DNA of 29,707 nt from a virus, in IMG/VR virus record IMGVR_UViG_3300046466_000058, positions 1-29,707 of that record, one strand, 5' to 3'. The translations under genes and the position numbers were made by a program. Below the pieces are notes generated by a model, which saw only the letters and a program-made list of their open reading frames with translations, was not told the DNA's origin and searched no databases. This document shows, in pieces, positions 22,858-29,528 of the stretch. Positions within the stretch are counted from its first letter, which is position 1. Each line of letters opens with the position of its first letter.

Positions 22858-24905
22858 CCTGCTCCTCCTGTGTCGCGGTTACTAACTGTGTTCGCATCTT
22901 GCCCACCTTTGGGGGTACCGTCAGGCTGCATCTCGGCTGGCTTACCTCCTGCTGCTTGTTCTGCTTGTTTAGCTTCAAGCTGCATTGTAGCTGCCATTCG
23001 ATTCATGTAGCCTTCCTTCTCCCTAGATGGGATGATGTCGTCCACAGGCATCTGCAACCCTTTAGCCACTTCGCGAAGAATCGCTGCACGGCCTTCTTTA
23101 CCAACGATCTCCATGTCGATCTGATTGGCGGTTGCGTTAAGAAACTCAAGACGGCGGATGTTAACAGTCTCTTTAACTGCAAGGTTAATCGAGCCTTTTG
23201 GCAAGATCTCAACATCGCCTTTAATAGTTTCGTCTTCGTCATATCGCATGTTGTATACGAACTGACGGTGTACAACTGGCTTAATCACATCTGTGTCGAT
23301 GTGCATAACCACCTGTCGAATACCCTTACCAGCTGCACCCATAAGCATGGACAAGCCTGATGATGTGCGCCCCGCCCCTTGGACGTTAAGGTCGCCATAC
23401 ACGTAGGAAGGTATTCCTGAGTGATCGTCGGCTAGTTTACTGAACTTGTCATAGACACCCAGCAACGTGTTTGCGTTGTCATCTGGCTGTGTAAACCGCA
23501 CTGCAGGTGCGCTAGACCCAAGAGGGTCATTAGTTACTTGCCAGATTTTCCACGGGTGGAGCTGCGTAATATCTTCATTTGGCGGGATACGCTCAAGGTT
23601 AACTTCGACCTGAGGCCCGCTAGAAATGCCCATGTTGTTAACCAAAGCTCTAGCAGCAGCGTTACACACGCTTTGTATATCTTCGATAATTTCTGGGATA
23701 CCGCTACCCCAAAACGCCCCAGGGCGCTTGATGAAAGACGTTTTAGCATATGGCTTCTCTCCTAACGGATCGTAGTTAAGAATAGCCTTAATAACGTAAT
23801 TACCTACAATCCAAACATTGGCATCGTACTCTCGATGCTCATCATCAATTTCTTCTTCATCAAGTCCCCACTCGATAAGCATTTTACCAGTTACTTTGCC
23901 CCAAAACTCTAGAGCATCAAAGGTTTCAGTAGGACGGTTAAACGAATGGAACTTACGTTCTTCTTCGTCTTTAACAAGCTCAACATCTTCGTTAATCCAT
24001 GACGAGCCGTTACCGATGTCCAGTACTTTGCGGATAGCATCGTCGTCGTACCCTGGCACACCAACAAGGTCAGCCAGCTCGGTACGACTTAGGGGATGAT
24101 GCTCAAAGATGTAACCTTCGTTAACATTTGAAATTCCTGGCTCAGGATAAATACGGAAAGGATCAACACGCTCAAACTCAGGTGCGATAACCTCTGTAGC
24201 TTCTACAATAGTTTTACCATCTGGCCCTTGTGACCAACCAAGTTTACGTTGTCTACGGACAACAGGCCCTTTGATAAAAGCACATGGGTATGTAACTAGG
24301 TCAGTAATAAATTCATTAAAAGAATCACCCCAGCCGCCTTGTGCAAACTGGTCAGCAATTTTTATACGCATCTTCTGTGAGCGGTTGTCTGCAGCTTCTA
24401 GCAGCTTAAAGCGGTAGTCTTGACCTACCATTTCTTTTAGCTCGACCATTTCATCGGCGTTTGGCGCACGCTTTTCATTTTCAACTATACGAGTAACAAC
24501 CGCAGCAAACGCAGCTTGTAGCTCAGTTGTTTGCTCAGGTGATAGATCTGGAATAGGTGTTGGTTTTAGATCCCAAGGTGGAGTACCTGTGTCTAACAAA
24601 ATGTCGCGCAGCCAACTTTCGGCTGCACGGCACTTAACCTCAGTAATCATCATATAGATGTCTGAGCCACCTTGCTCGTGTATCTGAGATAGCTTGTCAG
24701 CTTCGTATTCACCGTTACGCTGACGTAGTCCACGTAGCATAATGTTTTCAATAGGTTTTTTGGCTTGACGCGCAGCGTCCCAGCACTCACGAAGATGCGA
24801 AGCTAGCCCCAAAACAACAGCGTTGTTCTGACGAGCAGCGAGTTCTTTGTCTACAAGTTCTTTTTCGCGCTTACGGAGTTCTGAATTACTTACGACATTA
24901 AGCAC
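22854..24905 (-). CDS. Portal protein
   Basis: A 683-residue protein starting at GTG 24905, which shares one base with the preceding stop codon; a GGGGGT stretch upstream is a weak ribosome site. The N-terminal region is helical with ECWDAARQAKKPIENIMLRG. The core has FNEFITDLVTYPCAFIKGPV, FERVDPFRIYPEPGISNVNE, and GAFWGSGIPEIIEDIQSVCN followed by ALVNNMGISSGPQVEVN, a wing-and-stem pattern shared by portals of large size. The crown part has HSGIPSYVYGDLNVQGAGRT and SGLSMLMGAAGKGIRQVV. The C-terminus is Gln/Ala/Gly-rich. It forms the dodecameric ring that motor and adaptor bind. Confidence 0.88.
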   Translation of the reverse strand: MLNVVSNSELRKREKELVDKELAARQNNAVVLGLASHLRECWDAARQAKKPIENIMLRGLRQRNGEYEADKLSQIHEQGGSDIYMMITEVKCRAAESWLRDILLDTGTPPWDLKPTPIPDLSPEQTTELQAAFAAVVTRIVENEKRAPNADEMVELKEMVGQDYRFKLLEAADNRSQKMRIKIADQFAQGGWGDSFNEFITDLVTYPCAFIKGPVVRRQRKLGWSQGPDGKTIVEATEVIAPEFERVDPFRIYPEPGISNVNEGYIFEHHPLSRTELADLVGVPGYDDDAIRKVLDIGNGSSWINEDVELVKDEEERKFHSFNRPTETFDALEFWGKVTGKMLIEWGLDEEEIDDEHREYDANVWIVGNYVIKAILNYDPLGEKPYAKTSFIKRPGAFWGSGIPEIIEDIQSVCNAAARALVNNMGISSGPQVEVNLERIPPNEDITQLHPWKIWQVTNDPLGSSAPAVRFTQPDDNANTLLGVYDKFSKLADDHSGIPSYVYGDLNVQGAGRTSSGLSMLMGAAGKGIRQVVMHIDTDVIKPVVHRQFVYNMRYDEDETIKGDVEILPKGSINLAVKETVNIRRLEFLNATANQIDMEIVGKEGRAAILREVAKGLQMPVDDIIPSREKEGYMNRMAATMQLEAKQAEQAAGGKPAEMQPDGTPKGGQDANTVSNRDTGGAG

Positions 24906-25474
24906 TAGGCAATACCCCCGTCATCGTCTTTTGTGTTACGAAAAGTAGTCAAGCCCTCCGCAGCAGTACCCTTTAGGTTACGAAAAGCTTTTCTAGCTTT
25001 TCTAAGATTGCCTGAAGTAAGGCCAGTAGCAAAATTAGTCAGCTGCTGTTGCCCTTTTGCAACAAGATCTGCACGATTTTGCTCAATCTTTTGTTGGCGT
25101 CCAGCTTGTTTCTGCGCACGATCCGCAGCAGTAAACCCTTCTGTACGAAGCTGCCCGATCTTAACATTTGACGTAGCTTGACTAACCACATCGCCAGGTG
25201 CAGCTGCGCCCGTTCTAATATATTCGTTTGTCTGACGGCGTCGATATGCAGCTTCACGAGCATTTGCAAGGTCTTCAGCCTCTTTCCTAAACTCAGAACC
25301 GAAATACTCTACGTTTCCTGGCCGGTCTAAAGTTTTAGGCTTGCCAACCTTAAATCGTTTATCTGGATCAATACCGGTAGCTGGTGCTTTAGCGTAATCA
25401 ACAAGCTTTGTATCGTAAGCCGTGTACCTAATACCTCTACCATCAGAGCCACGGGTGTCGATTATTCTAGCCAT
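24905..25474 (-). CDS. Basic helical protein before the portal, unknown
   Basis: A 189-residue protein with AAGGAGATG before ATG 25474 and a one-base overlap with the preceding stop. Residues 1-60 are polar with few hydrophobics. Residues ~60-165 are charged helix (FRKEAEDLANAREAAYRRRQ, ADRAQKQAGRQQKIEQNRAD, LRKARKAFRNLKGTAAEG). The net charge is strongly positive. No known motif. Position just before the portal suggests a head or packaging role. Confidence 0.6.
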   Translation of the reverse strand: MARIIDTRGSDGRGIRYTAYDTKLVDYAKAPATGIDPDKRFKVGKPKTLDRPGNVEYFGSEFRKEAEDLANAREAAYRRRQTNEYIRTGAAAPGDVVSQATSNVKIGQLRTEGFTAADRAQKQAGRQQKIEQNRADLVAKGQQQLTNFATGLTSGNLRKARKAFRNLKGTAAEGLTTFRNTKDDDGGIA

Positions 25475-25842
25475 CAGTACATCTCCTTTTCACGATCCTT
25501 ATCTTCGGTCATTGTATCAGGATCATTTGCGTCGGTGTAAACATAACCACCTGATTTGTAGCTACGGACTTCGGCCAGTTTCTTTGCAGCTTGGTTGGGG
25601 GTCATGCCTTGATTTACTAAATTTACAATACGATTAAGAGACGCATTAGTAGTAGGTAGTCCTACTGCTTGCGCAGCCCTAACAAACACATCACCATCAA
25701 TACGCGCTGCAGGAAGGATAGCTCCACCATTTCTATAGCTCTGTACTTTACGTTCAGCCATGCCGCTAGTGTCCATCTTCGAATTATCCGAATAGACAAC
25801 GTAAGGTTTGCTACAGCCGCAAGGCATTCCGTTTTTGTGCAT
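25474..25842 (-). CDS. First gene of the structural operon, small CxC protein, unknown
   Basis: The start is ATG 25842, giving 122 residues. GGAG lies seven bases before it; an earlier ATG nine codons upstream would place coding sequence over the operator and has no ribosome site. The N-terminus is MHKNGMPCGCSKPYVVYSD, with a CGC pair. A middle part RIDGDVFVRAAQAVGLPTTN leads to a helical segment NRIVNLVNQGMTPNQAAKKL, which looks like a small helix-turn-helix or peptidoglycan-binding-like fold. The C-terminus is acidic (DANDPDTMTEDKDREKE). It begins ~26 nt after the predicted transcription start. Function unknown. Confidence 0.62.
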   Translation of the reverse strand: MHKNGMPCGCSKPYVVYSDNSKMDTSGMAERKVQSYRNGGAILPAARIDGDVFVRAAQAVGLPTTNASLNRIVNLVNQGMTPNQAAKKLAEVRSYKSGGYVYTDANDPDTMTEDKDREKEMY

Positions 25843-25859
25843 ATTCACACTCCTGCAGT

Positions 25860-25871
25860 AAGTGTACACTT
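25860..25871. promoter_or_regulatory. Perfect 12-bp palindrome at the structural-operon start site (operator candidate)
   Basis: AAGTGTACACTT is a perfect inverted repeat. It lies 3 bases downstream of the -10 box, so the expected +1 falls inside it. A protein bound there would block open-complex formation. The regulator is not in the window. Confidence 0.5.
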
Positions 25872-25874
25872 TTA

Positions 25875-25903
25875 TTTATACATGACAACAAGTTCCTGTA
25901 CAA
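25875..25903 (-). promoter_or_regulatory. Sigma-70-type promoter of the structural operon
   Basis: On the minus strand TTGTAC (25903-25898), 17 bases, then TATAAA (25880-25875). A second TTGACT lies 5 bases further upstream. The expected start is near 25868, about 26 bases before ATG 25842. The promoter comes right after the terminator of the packaging operon, so structural genes can be switched separately. Confidence 0.6.
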
Positions 25904-25908
25904 GTCAA

Positions 25909-25940
25909 GAAAAAACCCCCCACGGGGGCAATCCGTGGAA
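25909..25940 (-). terminator. Intrinsic terminator after the large terminase gene
   Basis: On the minus strand a stem CCACGG / CCGTGG (25938-25933 with 25925-25920), loop of seven, is followed by GGGG and six Ts (25915-25910). An alternative CCCC/GGGG pairing gives the same placement. It lies ~50 bases beyond the terminase stop. Confidence 0.75.
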
Positions 25941-25991
25941 GGTTTAAGGTTGGTAACTATGAAGGTGTCACGAGATGACATTTGAACAATA

Positions 25992-27377
25992 TCAAGTCCA
26001 GCCTGCTGCTGCAACCCTTTTAACATCTCGTCGTTGAGGTATGATCACGCCCTCGCCAGCTGTAGCTACATGCAGCATGAAGTATTGTAAAGCTTCAGCT
26101 ATATGCGAGTGGTTGTTTTTATCAATCGTGCCATTCTTGTGGTGGAACCTGTACCCACCCATCATAGCAGCTTTGAGGTGAGAACATTTAGGATCTAACA
26201 GGAATGCGCTGTCACCATCGACATGCCTCATAAGGAAGTCGTCCACCGCAGACAAACGTGCTGACACATTGTTTGTCTTAGCTGGCAGAACACGAAATCC
26301 TTCAGCTTTAATGATGTCAACTGCCGAGCGTTCGTCAGTTTGCGCACGCTGAATACCAGCGGGGTCAGTAATAACTAGTATTGGTGCCCCGCTGAACCGC
26401 TCATAGATCATTGGTTTAAGTATGGTGCGGACGAAACGCTGAATGCCCATATCAAAAGACACTGCCTCATCGAGCACTAGCACTCGTCCGCGAGGGTCTT
26501 GTTGCCCTATAACTGCTGCCGGTGTCAACCCCAAATCCATACCAACAACGACAGGACGCACGCCATTGAGAATAGGACTGAGAGTCTCGTCAGCCATGTG
26601 ATAGTCCGGTCTGAAATACTTGTAGACGGGTTGTCCTGCTGAGCTGAGTCCGTACTCTCCGTCAATAAAGACCCTGATATATTCTTCACTGCGCCCTTGG
26701 GTGTCATAATATCCATCGGGTAAGTTCTCCACATTTTCTGCGTTAACACTACGTCCGGATGGCTGCTTGAACACATCCCAACCATTATCGTTGTGGCTGA
26801 CTCCGTCTTGAGGATCTAGCTTCTCCATCTGGTAGTACCACCAAGTATCCATAGTCGGCGGGTTGGTGTCGCCCCACATACCGAACCATGATGGCCCGCC
26901 GTCTTTCGCAGAAGGAAAACGGCCAATACGTTTAGACATCGCGTCCACAATCTCGGAGTTGATGTCCCTACATTCGTTGAACCATGCAAACGTAAGTTCA
27001 AGAGAGTTCAAGTTTGCCACATCGTCAGCGTCGTCAAGTGCGCGGAACATAATCTCACACTCTACATCGCCTACCTTAAAGAAATATGTTTTGGTCGTGC
27101 GCATAAAATTACCGCACGGGCCTGGCGGGAACCAGTCGAGAAACGTCTTAATGGTCGTATCAGTCAGCTGACGAACGGTTTCACGAACAACAGCGGCACG
27201 GGAGCGTCTCACCCCGTCCTGACCTGGAGCTTGCTGTGATGCCCTGCGGACAATTTCAAAACAGCTCGCCACAGACTTACCTGACCCGACTGGCCCCATA
27301 AGCACACGCATCTTTGCATCCGAACTCATAAAGTTCGCAGCAGTCCGCGATGGTGTAAAGTTAATATCTAGAGCCAA
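25992..27377 (-). CDS. terL: Terminase large subunit
   Basis: A 461-residue packaging ATPase/nuclease. Residues 28-35 are GPVGSGKS, the Walker A P-loop. LELTFAWFNEC (to E135) is the Walker B strand with the catalytic acid. The C-terminal half has VVGMDLGLTPAAV and ILVITDPAGIQ, matching aspartates of the RNase H-like nuclease that cuts concatemers, and ends in a short basic tail. No ATG precedes the P-loop except M17, which has no ribosome site. TTG 27377, with GAGGG eight bases upstream, keeps the conserved-looking INFTPSRTAANFM start and overlaps the previous gene by 17 bases. TTG start and overlap imply low, coupled expression. Confidence 0.92.
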   Translation of the reverse strand: MALDINFTPSRTAANFMSSDAKMRVLMGPVGSGKSVASCFEIVRRASQQAPGQDGVRRSRAAVVRETVRQLTDTTIKTFLDWFPPGPCGNFMRTTKTYFFKVGDVECEIMFRALDDADDVANLNSLELTFAWFNECRDINSEIVDAMSKRIGRFPSAKDGGPSWFGMWGDTNPPTMDTWWYYQMEKLDPQDGVSHNDNGWDVFKQPSGRSVNAENVENLPDGYYDTQGRSEEYIRVFIDGEYGLSSAGQPVYKYFRPDYHMADETLSPILNGVRPVVVGMDLGLTPAAVIGQQDPRGRVLVLDEAVSFDMGIQRFVRTILKPMIYERFSGAPILVITDPAGIQRAQTDERSAVDIIKAEGFRVLPAKTNNVSARLSAVDDFLMRHVDGDSAFLLDPKCSHLKAAMMGGYRFHHKNGTIDKNNHSHIAEALQYFMLHVATAGEGVIIPQRRDVKRVAAAGWT

Positions 27378-27567
27378 TAGCTTGCCCTCGCTTTTGGTTC
27401 ATATAGCTACGCGTACGTTTAGCAGCTTCCCTGCCTGTAGGTGATGTATCAATAAACAACGCCTTATGCTTTATACGCTGAAGCTCTAACGCAAATTCTT
27501 CTACTGTCATGTTGGCTGCGTTCTTAACCTGGCCAACCCTGTTTCTTTGCTGCATCTTCATACTCAT
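27361..27567 (-). CDS. Tiny helical protein overlapping the terminase start, unknown
   Basis: The frame is open for 68 residues from ATG 27567 to TAA 27361. Starts at 27567, 27561 or 27510 are all possible: the first two overlap the zinc-ribbon gene, the last (MTVEEFALELQRIKHKALFI) falls 14 bases after that gene's stop but has no clear ribosome site. The core is a helix ending in TSPTGREAAKRTRSYMNQKR. Short basic proteins between the two terminase genes are frequent in such phages. The start is unresolved. Confidence 0.5.
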   Translation of the reverse strand: MSMKMQQRNRVGQVKNAANMTVEEFALELQRIKHKALFIDTSPTGREAAKRTRSYMNQKRGQAIGSRY

Positions 27568-27811
27568 CCAAATGTGTTATGTCCCCACAATACTTACACC
27601 ACTTATAATCTGTAGTGTGTTCTCCGCAATGTGGACACTGCTCAGACACTTCGGTCTGGGCAAGCAGAAGAGACGGATCGTCGAGGAGTACTATTGCGTA
27701 AGGTTCTTCGATACTCTTTTTCCTCCGAATCTTCTGCTTGTATCGTACGTTCAGCTGCGACAATACTGCCGCACACCGCTCGCATTCATCCAGCGTCGAG
27801 AAGGTGGCCAT
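27524..27811 (-). CDS. Zinc-ribbon protein between the terminase genes
   Basis: The longest frame overlaps the small terminase by 149 bases, so I favour ATG 27811 (MATFSTLDECERCAAVLSQL), which has an AAGG upstream and overlaps by 26 bases. The product is 95 residues. CERC at the N-terminus is followed by a basic helix (YKQKIRRKKSIEE), then CPHCGEHTTDYKWCKYCGD, a C-x2-C-x9-C-x2-C zinc ribbon. Zinc ribbons usually bind DNA, RNA or protein. Co-transcription with the terminase genes suggests a packaging or nuclease accessory. No catalytic residues are visible. Confidence 0.65.
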   Translation of the reverse strand: MATFSTLDECERCAAVLSQLNVRYKQKIRRKKSIEEPYAIVLLDDPSLLLAQTEVSEQCPHCGEHTTDYKWCKYCGDITHLDEYEDAAKKQGWPG

Positions 27812-28292
27812 CTTCTGACCCTTGTCCTTCTGAGTAAACTTCGTCAATAGGTTCGTGATCAACGACAGTCGCTGCGAGGTCTTGACCCCCGAGGTTAATT
27901 GTAATTTTAACTCCGCCACCTGCTCCCTCCGCATTTACTTCGTTCTTAGGTTCTAGCCCGCCCCACTTGACTGTAGACTTAATAAGATCTGCTTTTACAG
28001 CTGCGGACACCTCTGGGCTGTGTATCAGCGTCCAACTTGTTGTCAGGAGTTCTTCCGCCTGTGCCCTGGCTTTAAGCTTGAACGTCATACCCTTTTCGCG
28101 GACTTCGTCGCGATAGGACTCGACTTTCTTCAGAAACACAGTGTCCTTGTTAAACACAAGCAACTGTTCCGCCGTAATGTTGTGGCGATCTTTAACTTCA
28201 TCCAAAGTCTCACCGCTACCTTCCAGCATCAAAGCCATGTCAAAGGCAAGACGGTCAGACCACTTAGTATGTTTCAACGGTAACGTATCCAT
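27786..28292 (-). CDS. Terminase small subunit-like protein
   Basis: A 168-residue protein, the first gene of the leftward block. Residues 1-60 look like a small DNA-binding helical domain (KWSDRLAFDMALMLEGSGET, then LDEVKDRHNITAEQLLVFNK, a helix-turn-helix-like stretch). A long helix follows (FLKKVESYRDEVREKGMTFK), then VKADLIKSTVKWGGLEPKNE and a C-terminal tail with VKITINLGG. Size, HTH and position in front of the large terminase fit a TerS, which selects the packaging site; sequence alone does not prove it. The ATG has no ribosome site and lies only 6 bases after a possible -10 box. Confidence 0.68.
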   Translation of the reverse strand: MDTLPLKHTKWSDRLAFDMALMLEGSGETLDEVKDRHNITAEQLLVFNKDTVFLKKVESYRDEVREKGMTFKLKARAQAEELLTTSWTLIHSPEVSAAVKADLIKSTVKWGGLEPKNEVNAEGAGGGVKITINLGGQDLAATVVDHEPIDEVYSEGQGSEDGHLLDAG

Positions 28293-28298
28293 ACCCAG

Positions 28299-28328
28299 AC
28301 TCTACGGTGTAAGTTACGGGACTGTCAA
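28299..28328 (-). promoter_or_regulatory. Leftward promoter of the packaging operon, possibly leaderless
   Basis: On the minus strand consensus TTGACA (28328-28323), 18 bases, then TAGAGT (28304-28299). The ATG of the small terminase-like gene starts at 28292, about where transcription would begin, so the mRNA could lack a leader. A weaker alternative, TTGAAA with TAACTT at 17 bases, would start ~13 bases earlier. Confidence 0.5.
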
Positions 28329-28518
28329 GAAACTTTCAAAACTTTACATCTTCATTTTTTAGGGTCTTGTTATGTGAGGTTTACTTATATAGGCGGGGGG
28401 TTGCAAAAAATAATCCATGTGCCCCCCTCCCTTGCGCGTGCGCGTGCATGATGCGACGCGAAAAGCGACGCGCTAGACAGCGCAGAAAACCTAGGCAAAA
28501 TGCTGTAACTTTACATCT

Positions 28519-28527
28519 TGGTATAAT
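28519..28527 (+). promoter_or_regulatory. Rightward extended -10 promoter
   Basis: TGGTATAAT combines a perfect -10 box (TATAAT, 28522-28527) with the TGn extension. No good -35 box is found 16-18 bases upstream, which extended -10 promoters do not need. Expected start near 28534, giving a ~94-base leader before ATG 28628. Confidence 0.65.
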
Positions 28528-28541
28528 TATGCTTGTATGTA

Positions 28542-28591
28542 GTTGTTGCTGATGACGGCAACGACGGCGGGCGGGGAAGCCCACATCCGCC
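28542..28591 (+). other. Structured 5' leader: two tandem hairpins
   Basis: Hairpin 1 pairs GTTGTTGC (28542-28549) with GCAACGAC (28558-28565), one G-T wobble, loop of eight. Hairpin 2 pairs GGCGG (28566-28570) with CCGCC (28587-28591), with an inner GGG/CCC. They stack end to end with no gap. The ribosome site (AGGAG, ~28615) lies beyond them. Possible mRNA stabiliser or regulatory leader. Confidence 0.5.
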
Positions 28592-28627
28592 ACGCTGTTT
28601 GACAATGTGGGTATAGGAGAAAGTGCA

Positions 28628-28990
28628 ATGAACGCACGTATCTTTGAAGGGCGTTTCGATGTTCGTTTGAACAAAGAAACAGGTGTAATCAGCCTTGCTA
28701 AGGCTAGCAGCGGAAAGTATTCCGCAGGCGAAGCGGCTCAGGTCGCAAAGCTGGTGGTCGAGGCCGCTAAAAAGCACAAGGCGTCGATTGACCGCTGGAG
28801 CTTCTACATCAAGGGCGTCAATCAGGAACTCGCCGAAGGCGAAAACCTGAACGCCAAGCAGATGGAGCAAGCGTTGAAGGCGGGCCACATGCCAGTACTC
28901 AAAGCTGGCAAGTGGGGCAAGCCAAGGCTTGACCTAGTCAACCCTGACGCACCTGTCGCCAAGGGCAACGAGAACATCGTTACTCTGTAA
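28628..28990 (+). CDS. Rightward gene 1, 120-aa protein of unknown function
   Basis: The start is ATG 28628, behind AGGAG; an ATG 21 bases earlier lies upstream of that ribosome site. The product reads MNARIFEGRFDVRLNKETGV, then GKYSAGEAAQVAKLVVEAAK, RWSFYIKGVNQELAEGENLN and PRLDLVNPDAPVAKGNENIV. It is soluble and slightly basic, with alternating strands and one amphipathic helix. Its third codon positions are richer in C and G than in the late genes, suggesting strong expression or different ancestry. It is the first gene behind an extended -10 promoter, so an early role is plausible. No family recognised. Confidence 0.72.
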   Translation: MNARIFEGRFDVRLNKETGVISLAKASSGKYSAGEAAQVAKLVVEAAKKHKASIDRWSFYIKGVNQELAEGENLNAKQMEQALKAGHMPVLKAGKWGKPRLDLVNPDAPVAKGNENIVTL

Positions 28991-28997
28991 CTCAACC

Positions 28998-29019
28998 GGC
29001 TGGGGCGCAAGCCCCAGCC
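28998..29019 (+). other. Intergenic hairpin 1, 9-bp stem with GCAA loop
   Basis: GGCTGGGGC (28998-29006) pairs perfectly with GCCCCAGCC (29011-29019) around GCAA, a GNRA tetraloop. It begins 8 bases after the gene 1 stop and ends 9 bases before the ribosome site of gene 2. No T-run, so read-through is expected. Confidence 0.85.
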
Positions 29020-29037
29020 CTTCTACCGGAGGCAACT

Positions 29038-29199
29038 ATGAAAGTAGAAAAGCTAAGACGTTTTCGCGTCGACTGGGTTGAGTACGGAACCCTTTACTTC
29101 CGCTGGTATAAAACCGAGGGCGCTGCCCGAGCTTTATATCTAACACTTGTCCACGATGTGAAGATACCAAAACACTTGGTAAACATATCAGAACAGTGA
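29038..29199 (+). CDS. Rightward gene 2, 53-aa basic protein
   Basis: A 54-codon ORF from ATG 29038 to TGA 29197-29199, with GGAGG six bases before the start. It reads MKVEKLRRFRVDWVEYGTLY, then FRWYKTEGAARALYLTLVHD and VKIPKHLVNISEQ. It is basic and rich in Tyr, Trp and Arg. It could be a small strand-strand-helix fold, the sort seen in phage inhibitors of host enzymes, but nothing identifies a target. Spacing between two hairpins and a strong ribosome site support a real gene. Confidence 0.68.
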   Translation: MKVEKLRRFRVDWVEYGTLYFRWYKTEGAARALYLTLVHDVKIPKHLVNISEQ

Positions 29200-29209
29200 G
29201 CCACCTAAC

Positions 29210-29235
29210 AGCTGGGGCGGGCAATCGCCCCAGCT
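29210..29235 (+). other. Intergenic hairpin 2, perfect 10-bp stem
   Basis: AGCTGGGGCG (29210-29219) pairs perfectly with CGCCCCAGCT (29226-29235) around GGCAAT. It shares the GCTGGGGC core with hairpin 1. It lies between genes 2 and 3 without a T-run. Confidence 0.85.
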
Positions 29236-29262
29236 ACCTTTCAACAAACTGGAGTGAAAACT

Positions 29263-29445
29263 ATGAAGGTATTTGGAGTAATATTCAGCATGGCTGGATT
29301 CTTTCTTATGATGGCAGGCGTAGGCACCATCGAGTATGACAACAGTATTGTTGGCATCGAGCTAATAATCTGGGCACTGATCACACTGATCGGGGTAGTT
29401 ACTTGGTTCGCAGGTATGATGCTATGTCGAAACCGATCATCATAA
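29263..29445 (+). CDS. Rightward gene 3, 60-aa two-helix membrane protein
   Basis: The start is ATG 29263, with GGAG eight bases upstream; a GTG three codons earlier overlaps that site and is less likely. The product has two membrane helices: residues ~3-22 (VFGVIFSMAGFFLMMAGVGT) and ~31-53 (GIELIIWALITLIGVVTWFA), joined by a short loop IEYDNSIV, with a basic end CRNRSS. Small two-helix proteins in phage early operons often change the host membrane (exclusion, depolarisation, lysis delay); which applies here cannot be read. It is the last clear gene before the terminator. Confidence 0.7.
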   Translation: MKVFGVIFSMAGFFLMMAGVGTIEYDNSIVGIELIIWALITLIGVVTWFAGMMLCRNRSS

Positions 29446-29495
29446 GGTGTAAACCCAAGCAATCCAAACGTATCGGGAGACTGATAGGCAAATGA
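29424..29495 (+). CDS. Possible 23-aa basic peptide overlapping gene 3
   Basis: An ATG at 29424 inside gene 3 (other frame) opens 23 codons to TGA 29493-29495: MSKPIIIRCKPKQSKRIGR then LIGK. It is very basic. The upstream AGG is weakly placed. It ends just before the terminator hairpin, and coupled translation is possible. It is too short to be sure. Confidence 0.25.
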   Translation: MSKPIIIRCKPKQSKRIGRLIGK

Positions 29496-29498
29496 CCA

Positions 29499-29528
29499 AG
29501 GGGGAGTCGCAAGGCTCCCTCTCTTTTT
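29499..29528 (+). terminator. Intrinsic terminator of the rightward mini-operon
   Basis: A stem 29499-29508 / 29513-29522 with two G-T wobbles encloses GCAA, then CTTTTT (29523-29528). It closes the three-gene unit and repeats the GCAA loop of hairpin 1. Confidence 0.8.

Larger units (their letters stand above)
28293..28627. promoter_or_regulatory. Divergent intergenic control region (335 bases, no gene)
   Basis: This gap separates the leftward late block from the rightward genes. It holds the leftward promoter (28299-28328), a 12-base direct repeat ACTTTACATCTT (28341-28352 and 28508-28519), a G6 run (28395-28400) opposite a C6 run (28422-28427), an 18-base alternating purine-pyrimidine tract (28433-28450), a GCGACGCG tandem pair (28453-28460 and 28465-28472), the rightward promoter (28519-28527) and two leader hairpins. 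No credible ORF is present. It could also contain an origin or a packaging site, given the adjacent small terminase. Confidence 0.6.

Noticed and set aside
28395-28427. Terminator from the G6/C6 inverted repeat
   Set aside because: The loop is ~21 bases and no T-run follows on either strand in the right place; it is upstream of both transcripts.
28367-28888. Frames on both strands over the divergent control region and gene 1 (Arg/Cys-rich)
   Set aside because: They have non-ATG starts or no ribosome site, cross promoter elements and hairpins, or lie opposite the better supported gene 1.
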